From Pseudobutyrivibrio xylanivorans DSM 14809 (GTDB taxonomy: Bacteria > Bacillota > Clostridia > Lachnospirales > Lachnospiraceae), in the NCBI RefSeq assembly GCF_900141825.1, contig NZ_FQYQ01000003.1:163595-227594 (forward strand): DNA of 64,000 nt, read 5' to 3'. Numbering within the stretch: position 1 is the stretch's first letter; each line of letters begins with the position of its first letter. The notes under the pieces were generated by a model. The model was not told the DNA's origin, ran no database searches, and saw nothing but the letters and a program-made list of their open reading frames with translations. Shown one piece after another: positions 31,302 to 40,560 of this stretch. The position numbers were made by a program, and so were the translations under genes.

Positions 31302-31318
31302 AATATACATAGAGACTG

Positions 31319-31372
31319 TTAAGAATTTAACAATTTAACTAGCGGGCACTGTTAAAAAGCAAAAATTCTTAA
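31319..31372 (+). repeat. Inverted repeat in the aroE leader, possible operator
   Basis: TTAAGAATTT (31319-31328) and AAATTCTTAA (31363-31372) are perfect complements around 34 nt, just after the promoter. GTTAAGAATTTAAC is itself palindromic. Candidate regulator site or leader hairpin. Confidence 0.4.
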
Positions 31373-31397
31373 TAAACACTTTTGGAGGAAATGAAAA

Positions 31398-32273
31398 ATG
31401 GCAGAAAGAATTACTGGCCACACCGAGCTCATCGGTCTTATGGCCTATCCAATCAGACACTCTAGCTCACCAGCTATGCACAACGAGGCTTTTGCTTATC
31501 TTGGTCTTGATTATGCATATCTCGCATTTGAGGTAGACAACAGCACACTTGAGGATGCAGTTAAGGGTATTAGAGCTCTTAAGCTTGTTGGTTCGAACGT
31601 ATCAATGCCAAACAAGACTGTTGTTGGCAAGTATCTCGACAAGCTCTCTCCTGCAGCTGAGCTTTGCGGTGCTGTAAACACTATCACAAACGAGAATGGT
31701 GTTCTTACAGGTCACATCACAGATGGTATTGGTTACATGCAGTCACTTAAGGATTACGATATCGACGTAATCGGAAAGAAAATGACTATCGTTGGTTGCG
31801 GTGGTGCTGGTACAGCAATCCAGATTCAGGCAGCTCTTGATGGCGTTAAGGAATTATCTATCTTCAACATCAAGGATGCATTCTGGGATAAGGCTCAGGA
31901 AACAGTTGATAAGATCAACGACAGAACAGACTGTAAGGCAACTCTTTACGATCTTGCTGATAAGGATGCTCTTAGACGCGAAATCGCAGACAGCTACCTT
32001 CTTGCAAATGCAACTGGTATGGGTATGAAGCCTCTCGAGGGTCAGACATGGCTTCCAGATACTTCTTATCTTCGTCCAGACCTCATCGTTACAGACACTG
32101 TTTACGCTCCAGCTAAGACAAAGTTCTTAGAGATGGCTGAAGAAGTTGGATGTAAGAAGATGAACGGTCTTGGCATGATGCTCTTCCAGGGTGCTGCTGG
32201 CTTCAAGCTTTGGACAGGCCAGGATATGCCAATCGAACATATGAAGGAAGTACTTGGTATTAAGTACGAGTAA
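31398..32273 (+). CDS. aroE: Shikimate 5-dehydrogenase
   Basis: 291 residues. Interconverts 3-dehydroshikimate and shikimate with NAD(P)H. The substrate site SSSPAMHN, catalytic Lys73 in SNVSMPNKTVV, Asp in ITDGIGY and the dinucleotide loop VGCGGAGTA are all visible. The GGAGG site lies 8 nt upstream. Position in a transporter-rich cluster with aroD, apart from other biosynthetic aro genes, and the YdiB-like NVSMPNK variant suggest catabolic use of quinate or shikimate; the sequence alone cannot settle direction or cofactor. Confidence 0.92.
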   Translation: MAERITGHTELIGLMAYPIRHSSSPAMHNEAFAYLGLDYAYLAFEVDNSTLEDAVKGIRALKLVGSNVSMPNKTVVGKYLDKLSPAAELCGAVNTITNENGVLTGHITDGIGYMQSLKDYDIDVIGKKMTIVGCGGAGTAIQIQAALDGVKELSIFNIKDAFWDKAQETVDKINDRTDCKATLYDLADKDALRREIADSYLLANATGMGMKPLEGQTWLPDTSYLRPDLIVTDTVYAPAKTKFLEMAEEVGCKKMNGLGMMLFQGAAGFKLWTGQDMPIEHMKEVLGIKYE

Positions 32274-32312
32274 GCAAATTATTTTCATATTTAAATAATG
32301 AAAGGAAATCTC

Positions 32313-33530
32313 ATGGGAAATAATTCAAAAGCAAAATATTATCCTGCAGCTTTAATTCTCTATTTGAACTATTTTATTCACGGAGTAGGCTGCTCAATTC
32401 TTGGACAATCAGTTATCAAAGAGGCTCTTGCTACTAGCTGGGGCGTTGAGGTAATGTCAATCACAGCTATTTCAGCTGCACTTGGTCTTGGAAGACTTAT
32501 CGCTCTTCCATTCGCTGGACCTCTTTCAGACAAACTTGGTCGTCGTATTTCTGTAGTTATCGGTGGTTGCTCTTATGCAATCTACGTTATCGGTCTTGCA
32601 CTTGCATTTAATGCAGGTACAAACGGTGGTTACCAGATTGCTTACATCTGCGCTATCATCGGTGGTATTGCTAACTCATTCCTTGATACTGGTATTTACC
32701 CAGCTGTTGCTGAGATCATCAGCGATGCTCCTGGTATTGCTACAATGGGTATCAAGTTCTTTATCGCAATCTCACAGATGCTTCTTCCATTCTTCCTTGG
32801 AATGACAGTTGCAACAAATGCTGCTGGCTTAGTAAGCTACAACAGACTTTTCTACATCTGTGGTATTGGATATATCATTTTAGTAGTACTTATTTTCATC
32901 CTTCCGCTTCCAGATTCAGATGCAGCTGCAGCTGAGAAGAAAGAGGGACTTATCGCAAGCTTAAAGAAGACTCACTTCTCTATCGAGTCTATTGCAATGA
33001 TTCTTATCGGCTTCACATGTACAGGTACATTCCAGTTATGGCTTAACTGTGCACAGAACTACGCTAAGACAAACGTTGGTTGGGAAGATCCTTCAATCAT
33101 GCAGACATTCTACTCAACAGGTACAATCCTTGCTCTTATCGTTACATCTATTCTTACACGTAAGATTAAGGACGTTCGTTTCATCGTAGTTTACCCTATC
33201 ATTTGTCTTTGCACATTAATCCTTGTCCTTATGGCACCATCACAGGGCATGATGAAGTTTGCAGCATTCGCTATTGGTTGGGCTGGAGCAGGTGGACTTC
33301 TTCAGATTGCAACATCTGTATGTAACATGCTCTTCCCTAAGATTAAGGGTACTGTAACAGCACTTGTTATGATTGCTTCATCACTTTGCAACTACACAAT
33401 CCTTACAGCAGCTGCTGCTATGACACCATCAGGCGTTATGGTTATGAACATTGTTCTTACAGCTATCGGTGTAGTTCTTGGTATCTTCGTAAACTTAAGA
33501 TATACTAAGATGGTAGAAGCTAATTCATAA
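32313..33530 (+). CDS. Major facilitator superfamily transporter
   Basis: 405 residues from ATG 32313, chosen because AAAGGAA lies 7 nt upstream; the ATG five codons earlier has no site. Twelve hydrophobic helices and the MFS motif A (GPLSDKLGRRISVV) between helices 2 and 3 are visible. Lies 39 nt after aroE and 24 nt before aroD in the same direction, so it likely moves a pathway compound such as quinate, shikimate or dehydroshikimate. Confidence 0.85.
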   Translation: MGNNSKAKYYPAALILYLNYFIHGVGCSILGQSVIKEALATSWGVEVMSITAISAALGLGRLIALPFAGPLSDKLGRRISVVIGGCSYAIYVIGLALAFNAGTNGGYQIAYICAIIGGIANSFLDTGIYPAVAEIISDAPGIATMGIKFFIAISQMLLPFFLGMTVATNAAGLVSYNRLFYICGIGYIILVVLIFILPLPDSDAAAAEKKEGLIASLKKTHFSIESIAMILIGFTCTGTFQLWLNCAQNYAKTNVGWEDPSIMQTFYSTGTILALIVTSILTRKIKDVRFIVVYPIICLCTLILVLMAPSQGMMKFAAFAIGWAGAGGLLQIATSVCNMLFPKIKGTVTALVMIASSLCNYTILTAAAAMTPSGVMVMNIVLTAIGVVLGIFVNLRYTKMVEANS

Positions 33531-33554
33531 ACACACTTAATAGAGGGAAATATT

Positions 33555-34316
33555 ATGAATACTGTTAAAATTAGAAATGTAGTACTTGGCGAAGGTGTTC
33601 CAAAGATTTGTGTACCTATCGTTGGTAAGACAAAGGAAGATATCCTTGCTGCAGCTAATTCCTTCAAGGGAGTTGCTCACGATGTTGTAGAATGGCGTGT
33701 TGACTGGTTCGATGGCGTTTTCGAATTCGATAAGGTTGAGGATGTCCTTAAGGACCTTAGAGTTGCTTTAGGCGACACACCTCTTCTCTTCACTTTCAGA
33801 ACTTCAAATGAAGGTGGCGAAAAGTCAATCGAGAAGGATGCATACGCTACACTTAATAAGAAGGCTGCTGCTACTGGTCTTGTTGATTTAGTAGACGTTG
33901 AGGTCTTCACAGGTGATGATATCGTTAAGGATATCGTTGCTGAGGCTCACAAGAATAACGTTAAGGTTGTTGCTTCAAATCACGATTTTGATAAGACACC
34001 TGACAAGGATGATATCGTTTCAAGACTTCGCAAGATGCAGGAGCTTGGAGCTGATGTTCCAAAGATTGCAGTTATGCCTACATGCCGTAAGGATGTTGTT
34101 ACACTCCTTAGCGCAACACAGGAAATGGCTGACAATTACGCAGACCGTCCAATCATTACAATGTCAATGGCTGGCACAGGCCTTGTAAGCCGTCTTTGTG
34201 GCGAAGCTTTCGGTTCAGCACTTACTTTCGGTGCTGTTGGAAAGGCTTCTGCTCCTGGTCAGATGAATGCTTCTGATCTTTCAACAATACTTAATCTTAT
34301 ACATGGTTCAATGTAA
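33555..34316 (+). CDS. aroD: 3-Dehydroquinate dehydratase, type I
   Basis: 253 residues. Class I enzyme that interconverts 3-dehydroquinate and 3-dehydroshikimate through a Schiff base. Lys170 (Schiff base, VPKIAVMPT) and His143 (ASNHDFDKTP) are the catalytic pair, at the same numbering as in the Salmonella enzyme; EWRVDWFD and the FGAVGKASAPGQM loop are also typical. GAGGGAAAT site upstream. Part of the aroE-MFS-aroD unit. Confidence 0.95.
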   Translation: MNTVKIRNVVLGEGVPKICVPIVGKTKEDILAAANSFKGVAHDVVEWRVDWFDGVFEFDKVEDVLKDLRVALGDTPLLFTFRTSNEGGEKSIEKDAYATLNKKAAATGLVDLVDVEVFTGDDIVKDIVAEAHKNNVKVVASNHDFDKTPDKDDIVSRLRKMQELGADVPKIAVMPTCRKDVVTLLSATQEMADNYADRPIITMSMAGTGLVSRLCGEAFGSALTFGAVGKASAPGQMNASDLSTILNLIHGSM

Positions 34317-34329
34317 TCATTAAGCATTT

Positions 34330-34365
34330 ATAGGGCAATTTGTGTAAATGCACAAATTGCCCTAT
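34330..34365 (+). promoter_or_regulatory. Hairpin between aroD and the TRAP genes
   Basis: Perfect 15-bp stem (34330-34344 with 34351-34365, loop of 6), not followed by a U-tract. It could set differing mRNA levels for aroD and the TRAP genes by 3'-end protection or partial termination. Confidence 0.6.
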
Positions 34366-34390
34366 TGAATTATAAGGGGACATAAATCAC

Positions 34391-35020
34391 ATGAAACGTA
34401 TCTTTTTCTTTATAGATGAATATCTCGAAGAGTTTATCATGGTTGTTCTTCTCATCGGTATGAGTGTCATTATGGGCATCCAGATTTTCTGTCGCTATAT
34501 CTTAGGAGCCTCGCTCTCATGGTCTGAAGAAATCACCCGTTACTTATTCATTTGGTCTGCATTTTTGAGCGTGAGTCTTTGCACAAAGAAATGCATTTCC
34601 ATCAAAATTGATCAGTTTATCCGCGCTTTTAAGCCTAGAGGAAAAGCATTGTTTAAGGTATTAAACCTTACAATCGAATTTATATTTTTCGTTTATCTCA
34701 TTCCATTCGCATATCGTTACCTTATTTCAACAATTGAAAGCGGTCAGGTATCTCCTGCCTGCGGAATCCCTATGTACTTTGTACAGTCTGCACCGCTAGT
34801 GTGCTTTACACTTTGCGCCATCCGAATTTTAGAAAGATGGTTCCTTGAATGGCACAATGTTATCCATCGCGAAGAATTAAAAACATGGCCTTCTCATCTC
34901 AAACAGATAGAAGAACGTGAAAAACATAAAATTGAAATGAACTCTCTCCTTGCTAAGGGGAATTTTAATAAAGAAGTACTTGAAAATACAAAATCTAAAG
35001 AAGGGAGAAAGAAGAAATGA
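34391..35020 (+). CDS. dctQ: TRAP transporter small membrane subunit (DctQ)
   Basis: 209 residues with four hydrophobic helices and the DctQ pattern (FCRYILGASLSWSEEITRYLFIW). The C-terminal 50 residues are an unusual charged helical tail rich in Lys and Glu. Its stop overlaps the start of the large subunit by 4 nt. It is the stalk-like subunit needed for the Na+-driven TRAP importer. AAGGGGA site upstream. Confidence 0.9.
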   Translation: MKRIFFFIDEYLEEFIMVVLLIGMSVIMGIQIFCRYILGASLSWSEEITRYLFIWSAFLSVSLCTKKCISIKIDQFIRAFKPRGKALFKVLNLTIEFIFFVYLIPFAYRYLISTIESGQVSPACGIPMYFVQSAPLVCFTLCAIRILERWFLEWHNVIHREELKTWPSHLKQIEEREKHKIEMNSLLAKGNFNKEVLENTKSKEGRKKK

Positions 35021-36306
35021 GTGCATTAACCGTACTTATCTTATTTGCTATATGCTTAATTATCGCCATTCCTGTATCTATCTCCCTCGGAATAGTTGCA
35101 GTATTGCCTGGAGCATTTGATCCATCATTTACAGCCAGTGCAAGCTATGTTATTCGCTCAATGGTTGGTGGAATTGACAGTTTTCCACTTTTAGCTGTTC
35201 CAATGTTTGTTCTTTCCGGAATCATCATGGCTCACGGACAGATTTCAAAGAAGCTCTTTGATGTATTCTCATATTTCATCGGAAAGAAGACAGCCGGCGT
35301 ACCTTGCGCAGTTATTATCACCTGCCTGTTCTACGGTGCTATTTCAGGTTCCGCTCCTGCTACTGTTGCAGCTGTTGGTTCTATGACTATCCCTCTTCTT
35401 TTAGAGATGGGCTATGATAAGAAATTTTCTACAGCAATCGTCGCTGTTGCTGGAGGACTTGGAGTTATTATCCCTCCAAGTATTCCTTTCATCATGTACG
35501 CCATGGCATCTGGCCAGTCAGTAAGTGATTTGTTTATTGCCGGAATAGTTCCAGGTCTTCTAATAAGTGCTTTGCTTATGGCCTATGCATATTTCCATTG
35601 CAAGCTTGTAGGCGAGGATAAGGAAAAGATTAACGCCGAAATCAATGCACTTCACGCTAAGGGCTTCGGCACGATCTTCAAGGAAAGCTTCTTTGCAATC
35701 CTCAGCCCTATTATTGTTTTAGGTTGTATCTATGCAGGAATCGCTTCACCAACTGAAGCAGCGGTTATTTCAGTATTCTACGCACTTATAGTCAGCCTCT
35801 TCATCTACAAGACCATCCATATCAGAGACATTTGGAATATCTTTGTAGAGGCTATGAAGACCTACGCTCCAATCCTTTTCATATTGGCAGCATCAACAGC
35901 CTTCTCAAGAGTGCTTACCCTTATGCAGGTGCCACAGACAGTCAGCGCCTACATCCTTGATAACTTTACAAACAAGATTATCTTATTGCTTGTTATCAAT
36001 GTATTCCTGCTTCTGGTAGGAATGGTTATGGATACAACACCAGCAATCCTCATCCTATCTCCTATCCTTCTGCCAATCGTAACAGCAGTTGGAATGAACC
36101 CAGTTCATTTTGGTATAATGATGGTTGTTAACCTTGCTATAGGCTTCGTTACACCTCCAATCGGTGTTAACCTTTTCGTTGCAAGCTCACTTACAGATGT
36201 GCCTGTTGTTGACATAGCAGTAAAAGCAATGCCTATGATTTTTATGTTTATTATCGCTTTATTGCTGATTACTTTTATTCCTGGAATCAGCTTGGTTTTC
36301 GTTTAG
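35017..36306 (+). CDS. dctM: TRAP transporter large membrane subunit (DctM)
   Basis: 429 residues, twelve hydrophobic segments. Conserved loops GAISGSAPATVAAVGSMTIP and GLGVIIPPSIPFIMYA identify the DctM family, the Na+-coupled transport channel. Starts within the dctQ end; GGGAGAAAG site lies inside dctQ. The binding-protein gene follows after 9 nt. Confidence 0.95.
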   Translation: MSALTVLILFAICLIIAIPVSISLGIVAVLPGAFDPSFTASASYVIRSMVGGIDSFPLLAVPMFVLSGIIMAHGQISKKLFDVFSYFIGKKTAGVPCAVIITCLFYGAISGSAPATVAAVGSMTIPLLLEMGYDKKFSTAIVAVAGGLGVIIPPSIPFIMYAMASGQSVSDLFIAGIVPGLLISALLMAYAYFHCKLVGEDKEKINAEINALHAKGFGTIFKESFFAILSPIIVLGCIYAGIASPTEAAVISVFYALIVSLFIYKTIHIRDIWNIFVEAMKTYAPILFILAASTAFSRVLTLMQVPQTVSAYILDNFTNKIILLLVINVFLLLVGMVMDTTPAILILSPILLPIVTAVGMNPVHFGIMMVVNLAIGFVTPPIGVNLFVASSLTDVPVVDIAVKAMPMIFMFIIALLLITFIPGISLVFV

Positions 36307-36315
36307 GAGGATGAT

Positions 36316-37320
36316 ATGAAATTCAAACGAATTATTGCTCTATCTACTATTTTTATATCAGCCCTTTGTCTTTGCTCATGTGGCAAATCGTCGGATGTCC
36401 AGACTTACGCCTGGCCTCTTGGCACCTCCAGTCCGGAGGATACTGTCACACAGATCTACGCCGAGAAATTCGCTGAAGAAGTCTACCGACTCAGTGATGG
36501 TCAGATGGTTATTCAGGTTTACCCTAACAGCGTTTTAGGCGGCGATAGAGAGCTTTTGGAATCCTGCAAGGATGGTGATATTCCATTTGTTGTACAGAAC
36601 ACCGCTCCACAGGTTACATTCCTTCCTGACGTTGCAATCTTCGATATGCCATGTATGTTTGGAAATATTGATGAAGTAAGAGAAAAGGTAGATGATCCTG
36701 AGTTTATGACAGCTATATCTGCCGTTTACGAAAAGGGTGGCTATCAACTTCTTGGCTATGCCGATCAGGGCTTCAGAGTTATGACTACCAACAAGCCAGT
36801 CAAAACTATTAACGATTTCAAGGGTCAGAAAATCCGTACAATGGAAAATTCTTATCACCTAGATTTCTGGAAAGCCCTTTCAGCATCCCCTACTCCAATG
36901 ACCTTCTCAGAGGTTTATATTGGATTACAGCAGGGAACAATTGATGCACAGGAAAATCCTTATGAAGTTATCGTATCCAACAGGCTTTACGAGCAACAGG
37001 ATTACGTTGTGGAGACAAATCATTTGCCACATCTCATTTCCTTAATCGTAAGTGAGGAATTCATGAAGGATAAGACACCTGAGGAACAGGCAATCCTTAG
37101 AGAAGCAGCTACTACTGCTACCAAATATGCAAGAGAACAAAGCGATGCCAGAATCGCATCGAGAATTGCCACCATAGAGGAATCTGGAACTGAGGTAATT
37201 CCACTAAGTGATGAGCTTAGGAAGCAGATTCAGGAAGCTGCTGTTCCAATTTATACAAACATAAAGGAACATGTAGATTCAAATCTTTACGACATATATA
37301 CAAAAGGTATTCTTAAATAA
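36316..37320 (+). CDS. dctP: TRAP transporter substrate-binding lipoprotein (DctP)
   Basis: 334 residues. A lipobox LCLCSCGKS tethers it to the membrane, as expected in a Gram-positive. The DctP fold shows in YAEKFAEEVYRLSDGQMVI, GGDRELLESCKDG, and GLQQGTIDAQENP, with the substrate carboxylate Arg expected in KIRTMENSYH. The ligand is thus an organic acid. The neighbouring aroE and aroD suggest quinate, shikimate or a related cyclohexane carboxylate. GGAGGATG site upstream. Confidence 0.92.
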   Translation: MKFKRIIALSTIFISALCLCSCGKSSDVQTYAWPLGTSSPEDTVTQIYAEKFAEEVYRLSDGQMVIQVYPNSVLGGDRELLESCKDGDIPFVVQNTAPQVTFLPDVAIFDMPCMFGNIDEVREKVDDPEFMTAISAVYEKGGYQLLGYADQGFRVMTTNKPVKTINDFKGQKIRTMENSYHLDFWKALSASPTPMTFSEVYIGLQQGTIDAQENPYEVIVSNRLYEQQDYVVETNHLPHLISLIVSEEFMKDKTPEEQAILREAATTATKYAREQSDARIASRIATIEESGTEVIPLSDELRKQIQEAAVPIYTNIKEHVDSNLYDIYTKGILK

Positions 37321-37350
37321 CAAAAAGCAGCCACATGGCTGCTTTTTGTT
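37319..37350. terminator. Bidirectional terminator
   Basis: Perfect 14-bp stem with five A on one arm and five T on the other (37319-37332 with 37337-37350, loop ACAT), between convergent dctP and the sigma factor gene. Confidence 0.9.
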
Positions 37351-37937
37351 TATATTGTTTTAGCTTTTGCTTTGATTCTTGTAAGAGAATTATCTATGTT
37401 CTTAGGTGTTTTCCCAAGCTTATTGGCTATCTCCTTGTAATCAAAGTCCTTCATATATAGTTCAAAAACCTGAAGCTCCATTGGCGACAGAACTGCTTTT
37501 AAACGATCAATAAGACTAAGATTCTCCTCGGCTTCGATGATGATTTCAGCAGGATCATCTGCAACGGATGAAGGCTCTTCATACTCTCCACCATCCTCAT
37601 CATACAAAGAGACATAGGCATTCAACGGAGAATGCTTTTTTCGATTGCTGGCCTCGATGGCTTTAATCATCTGTCTATCGATACAAATCTGGGCAAAATG
37701 GAAAAATGTAACATCGGAACCAGTATCATAATCTCCAATTGCGCCAAAAAGACCAATCATACCTTCCTGAATGAGATCCTCATTCTCTCCACCAATCAAA
37801 AAATATTTCTTGGAAAGCTTCAAAACAAGAGGCTTATACTTTTCACAAATATAATTAACAACAGCTACATTTCCCGACTGGTAGCTCTTTACAAGTTCCT
37901 CATCAGAAAACTTAGCGTACTCTTCTCTCAGGTCCAT
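37350..37937 (-). CDS. sigH: RNA polymerase sigma factor, SigH-like
   Basis: 195 residues of the sigma-70 family. Region 2 is visible in NEDLIQEGMIGLFGAIGDYD and CIDRQMIKAI; region 4 in LSPMELQVFELYMKDFDYKEIANKLGKTPKNIDNSL in part. Length and the FFHFAQICIDRQM segment match the B. subtilis SigH (sigma-30) group, which controls entry to stationary phase and sporulation. Genome position after rlmB and mrnC is the same as in many clostridia and B. subtilis. Confidence 0.85.
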   Translation of the reverse strand: MDLREEYAKFSDEELVKSYQSGNVAVVNYICEKYKPLVLKLSKKYFLIGGENEDLIQEGMIGLFGAIGDYDTGSDVTFFHFAQICIDRQMIKAIEASNRKKHSPLNAYVSLYDEDGGEYEEPSSVADDPAEIIIEAEENLSLIDRLKAVLSPMELQVFELYMKDFDYKEIANKLGKTPKNIDNSLTRIKAKAKTI

Positions 37938-37955
37938 CTTTAACCCCCGTAGGAA

Positions 37956-38705
37956 TTATTTTGCTTTGTTGATTCTCTGTCTAACAACCTCGTATGCCAA
38001 TACACCGCATGCAACTGATGCATTAAGTGAATCGATATCACCATACATTGGAATGCTGGCAACCATATCACAGTTCTTCTTAACAAGTTCAGAAACGCCA
38101 TGACCCTCGTTACCAATAACAAGACCAATTGAGCCTGTAAGGTTAAGGTCATACATAGTAGTGCCGCCCATATCAGCACAGACAAACCACATGCCCTGTT
38201 CCTTAAGCTCTTCCATAGTCTTAGAAATGTTTGTTACCTTTGCTACTGGAGTATAGTTGATTGCTCCAGCAGAAGCCTTTGCAACAGTAGCTGTAAGACC
38301 TACCGCACGATGCTTTGGAATAACTACCCCATGAGCACCAGCCTGATTTGCTGTACGAATGATAGCTCCAAGATTATGTGGATCCTCAATATTATCAAGA
38401 ATGATAAGGAATGGATCCTCACCCTTTTCACGAGCTGAAGCTAAAATGTCATCAAGCTCAGCATAGTCATAGCTGGCAGCATAGGCAATAACGCCCTGAT
38501 GCTTGCCTGTCTCTGAAAGCTGATCCAAACGCTCCTTCTTAACAAAGCTCACAACTGTGTCCTTGCTCTTCTTAGCCTCTCTAAGGATAGTCTGAACAGG
38601 GCCATCCTTGCAGCCTTCAAGTACAAACAATCTGTCTATAGTTTTTCCAGAACGAAAAGCTTCTAATACTGCATTACGTCCTTCTACAATTCTACTTTCT
38701 TCCAT
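37956..38705 (-). CDS. rlmB: 23S rRNA 2'-O-methyltransferase, RlmB/TrmH family
   Basis: 249 residues of the SpoU knot family: an N-terminal L30e-like substrate domain (IVEGRNAVLEAFRSG) and the SAM knot with motifs ILDNIEDPHNLGAIIRTAN, VIGNEGHGVS and YGDIDSLNASVACGV. Homologues methylate G2251 of 23S rRNA. Two nucleotides from mrnC, within the cysS-mrnC-rlmB-sigH order usual in Firmicutes. Confidence 0.93.
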   Translation of the reverse strand: MEESRIVEGRNAVLEAFRSGKTIDRLFVLEGCKDGPVQTILREAKKSKDTVVSFVKKERLDQLSETGKHQGVIAYAASYDYAELDDILASAREKGEDPFLIILDNIEDPHNLGAIIRTANQAGAHGVVIPKHRAVGLTATVAKASAGAINYTPVAKVTNISKTMEELKEQGMWFVCADMGGTTMYDLNLTGSIGLVIGNEGHGVSELVKKNCDMVASIPMYGDIDSLNASVACGVLAYEVVRQRINKAK

Positions 38706-38707
38706 AT

Positions 38708-39148
38708 TTACTCCAATATATCTAATTCCAAACGTTCAATACCGCGATTAACCAATTCGCATATACGGTCCATATCTCCTGTAAGATACAGATATCCCAT
38801 GACCGCCTCAAAGCCTGTAGCCTCAAGATAGTCCATGGTGGTGGCATTCTTAGCCTTTGTGTGTGGCTTTGAATTGCGACCTCTCCGATACCAGCCTGCC
38901 TCTTCTTCAGTAAAATCATCCATTAGAGCTGCTGCCATCTTCGCCTGTGTAGGCGCCTTAACAACGGAGCTGGTTCTCTGGTGAAGCTTATTCACCGCGG
39001 TATTACCCTTATTAACAAGGATAGAACGAATCACCACATCAAAAATAGCATCGCCTATATAGGCAAGTGTCAGTGGTGAATAGGTTCTTATATCCTTTGG
39101 TTCAATGTTAAATTTGCCGTTCAAATAGTCATTTAAACTAGATGCCAT
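38708..39148 (-). CDS. mrnC: Mini-ribonuclease III
   Basis: 146 residues, an RNase III catalytic domain without a dsRNA-binding domain, acting in 23S rRNA maturation. The motif LAYIGDAIFDVVIR carries the metal acidic residues; KLHQRTSSVVKAPTQA is typical. Overlaps the cysS end by 16 nt, the conserved Firmicute arrangement. Confidence 0.95.
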   Translation of the reverse strand: MASSLNDYLNGKFNIEPKDIRTYSPLTLAYIGDAIFDVVIRSILVNKGNTAVNKLHQRTSSVVKAPTQAKMAAALMDDFTEEEAGWYRRGRNSKPHTKAKNATTMDYLEATGFEAVMGYLYLTGDMDRICELVNRGIERLELDILE

Positions 39149-40560
39149 ACTACTCCTTCACGAGTATCCTTAATCTCTACACCCTTTGCTAAAAGCTCAT
39201 CACGGATTGCATCTGCTGTAGCAAAATCCTTTGCCTTCTTAGCTTCTGCACGACGAGCGATTGCATCGTTAATAAATGCTTCAAGCTCAGCATCAACTTT
39301 GCTGCCAGCCTCGCTAAGAGCCTTTGCGTGACCAATCAAATCAAGTGAAAGTACTCTGTCAAAGCTCTCTACAAGAGCAAGCTTTGTAGCATCATTTGTA
39401 TCTGCCTTTAATGCATCATAAAGGATTGTGATAGCCATTGATGTGTTAAGGTCGTTTGAAACAGCCTCGCAGAACTTATCCTCGAACTCCTTCTTAACAA
39501 CCTCATCTACTACCCCCTCAGCCTTAAGCTCTGAAACACGCTTAACCAGCTTATTGTAAGCTGTAACTGTGTTATCAAGATTCTCCCAAGAGAATACAAG
39601 TGGCTTACGATAGTGTGATTGTAAGCAGAAGAATCTGTAAACAAGTGGATCATATCCTTTTTCCTGAAGAACTGAAACTGTAAGGATAGCCCCCTTTGAC
39701 TTTGACATCTTTCCTGACTGGTCATTAAGGTGATTGCTGTGGAACCAGTAATTGCACCACTTATGTCCAAGGTAAGCCTCTGACTGAGCCACCTCGTTAG
39801 TATGATGTGGGAAGATGTTATCAACACCGCCACAGTGAATATCCATATACTCACCAAGGTGCTTCATTGAAATGCAAGAGCACTCAATGTGCCATCCTGG
39901 ATAACCAACACCCCAAGGGCTTTCCCACTTAAGAGCCTGATCCTCGAACTTTGACTTTGTAAACCAAAGAACAAAGTCTGTCTTGTTCTTTTTATTTGTA
40001 TCCTCTTCTACATCATCACGAACTCCAACCTCGAGAGCTTCCTTTTCAACTGATGATGAGAATACATAGTAATCCTTAAGCTTGCTAGTATCAAAATAAA
40101 CATTTCCACCTGCAACATATGCGTAGCCCTTTTCAAGAAGAACCTCTACCATGTGAATGAATTCTGGGATGCAGTTTGTAGCAGGCTCTACCACGTCTGG
40201 ACGCTTGTTTCCTACTGCATCGAAATCCTTGAAGAATGCATCTGTGTAGAACTTTGCAATCTCCATAACTGTCTTGTGCTCACGCTTTGCACCAGCAACC
40301 ATCTTATCTTCGCCAGTATCAGCATCGCTTGAAAGGTGACCTACATCTGTGATGTTCATAACACGCTTTACGTCGTAACCAGCGTACTCAAGTGACTTGA
40401 TAAGTGCGTCCTGCATGATATATGTACGGATATTTCCGATGTGTGCAAAATGATAAACTGTAGGGCCGCAAGTGTACATTGCAACCTTACCTTCTTCATT
40501 AGGCTTAAAAACTTCTACATTTCTAGATGCTGTATTATAAAATTTAAAATCCATTTTCAT
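39133..40560 (-). CDS. cysS: Cysteinyl-tRNA synthetase
   Basis: 475 residues, class I synthetase. The HIGH motif reads HIGN (CGPTVYHFAHIGNIR), KMSKS is intact, and the zinc ligands C-x-C-H-x-x-E type are in YTCGPT, HIECSCIS and GGVDNIFPHHTNE. The ATG overlaps the ispF stop (TAATG) with GGAGAG in the ispF tail, so it is coupled to ispF. Confidence 0.96.
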   Translation of the reverse strand: MKMDFKFYNTASRNVEVFKPNEEGKVAMYTCGPTVYHFAHIGNIRTYIMQDALIKSLEYAGYDVKRVMNITDVGHLSSDADTGEDKMVAGAKREHKTVMEIAKFYTDAFFKDFDAVGNKRPDVVEPATNCIPEFIHMVEVLLEKGYAYVAGGNVYFDTSKLKDYYVFSSSVEKEALEVGVRDDVEEDTNKKNKTDFVLWFTKSKFEDQALKWESPWGVGYPGWHIECSCISMKHLGEYMDIHCGGVDNIFPHHTNEVAQSEAYLGHKWCNYWFHSNHLNDQSGKMSKSKGAILTVSVLQEKGYDPLVYRFFCLQSHYRKPLVFSWENLDNTVTAYNKLVKRVSELKAEGVVDEVVKKEFEDKFCEAVSNDLNTSMAITILYDALKADTNDATKLALVESFDRVLSLDLIGHAKALSEAGSKVDAELEAFINDAIARRAEAKKAKDFATADAIRDELLAKGVEIKDTREGVVWHLV

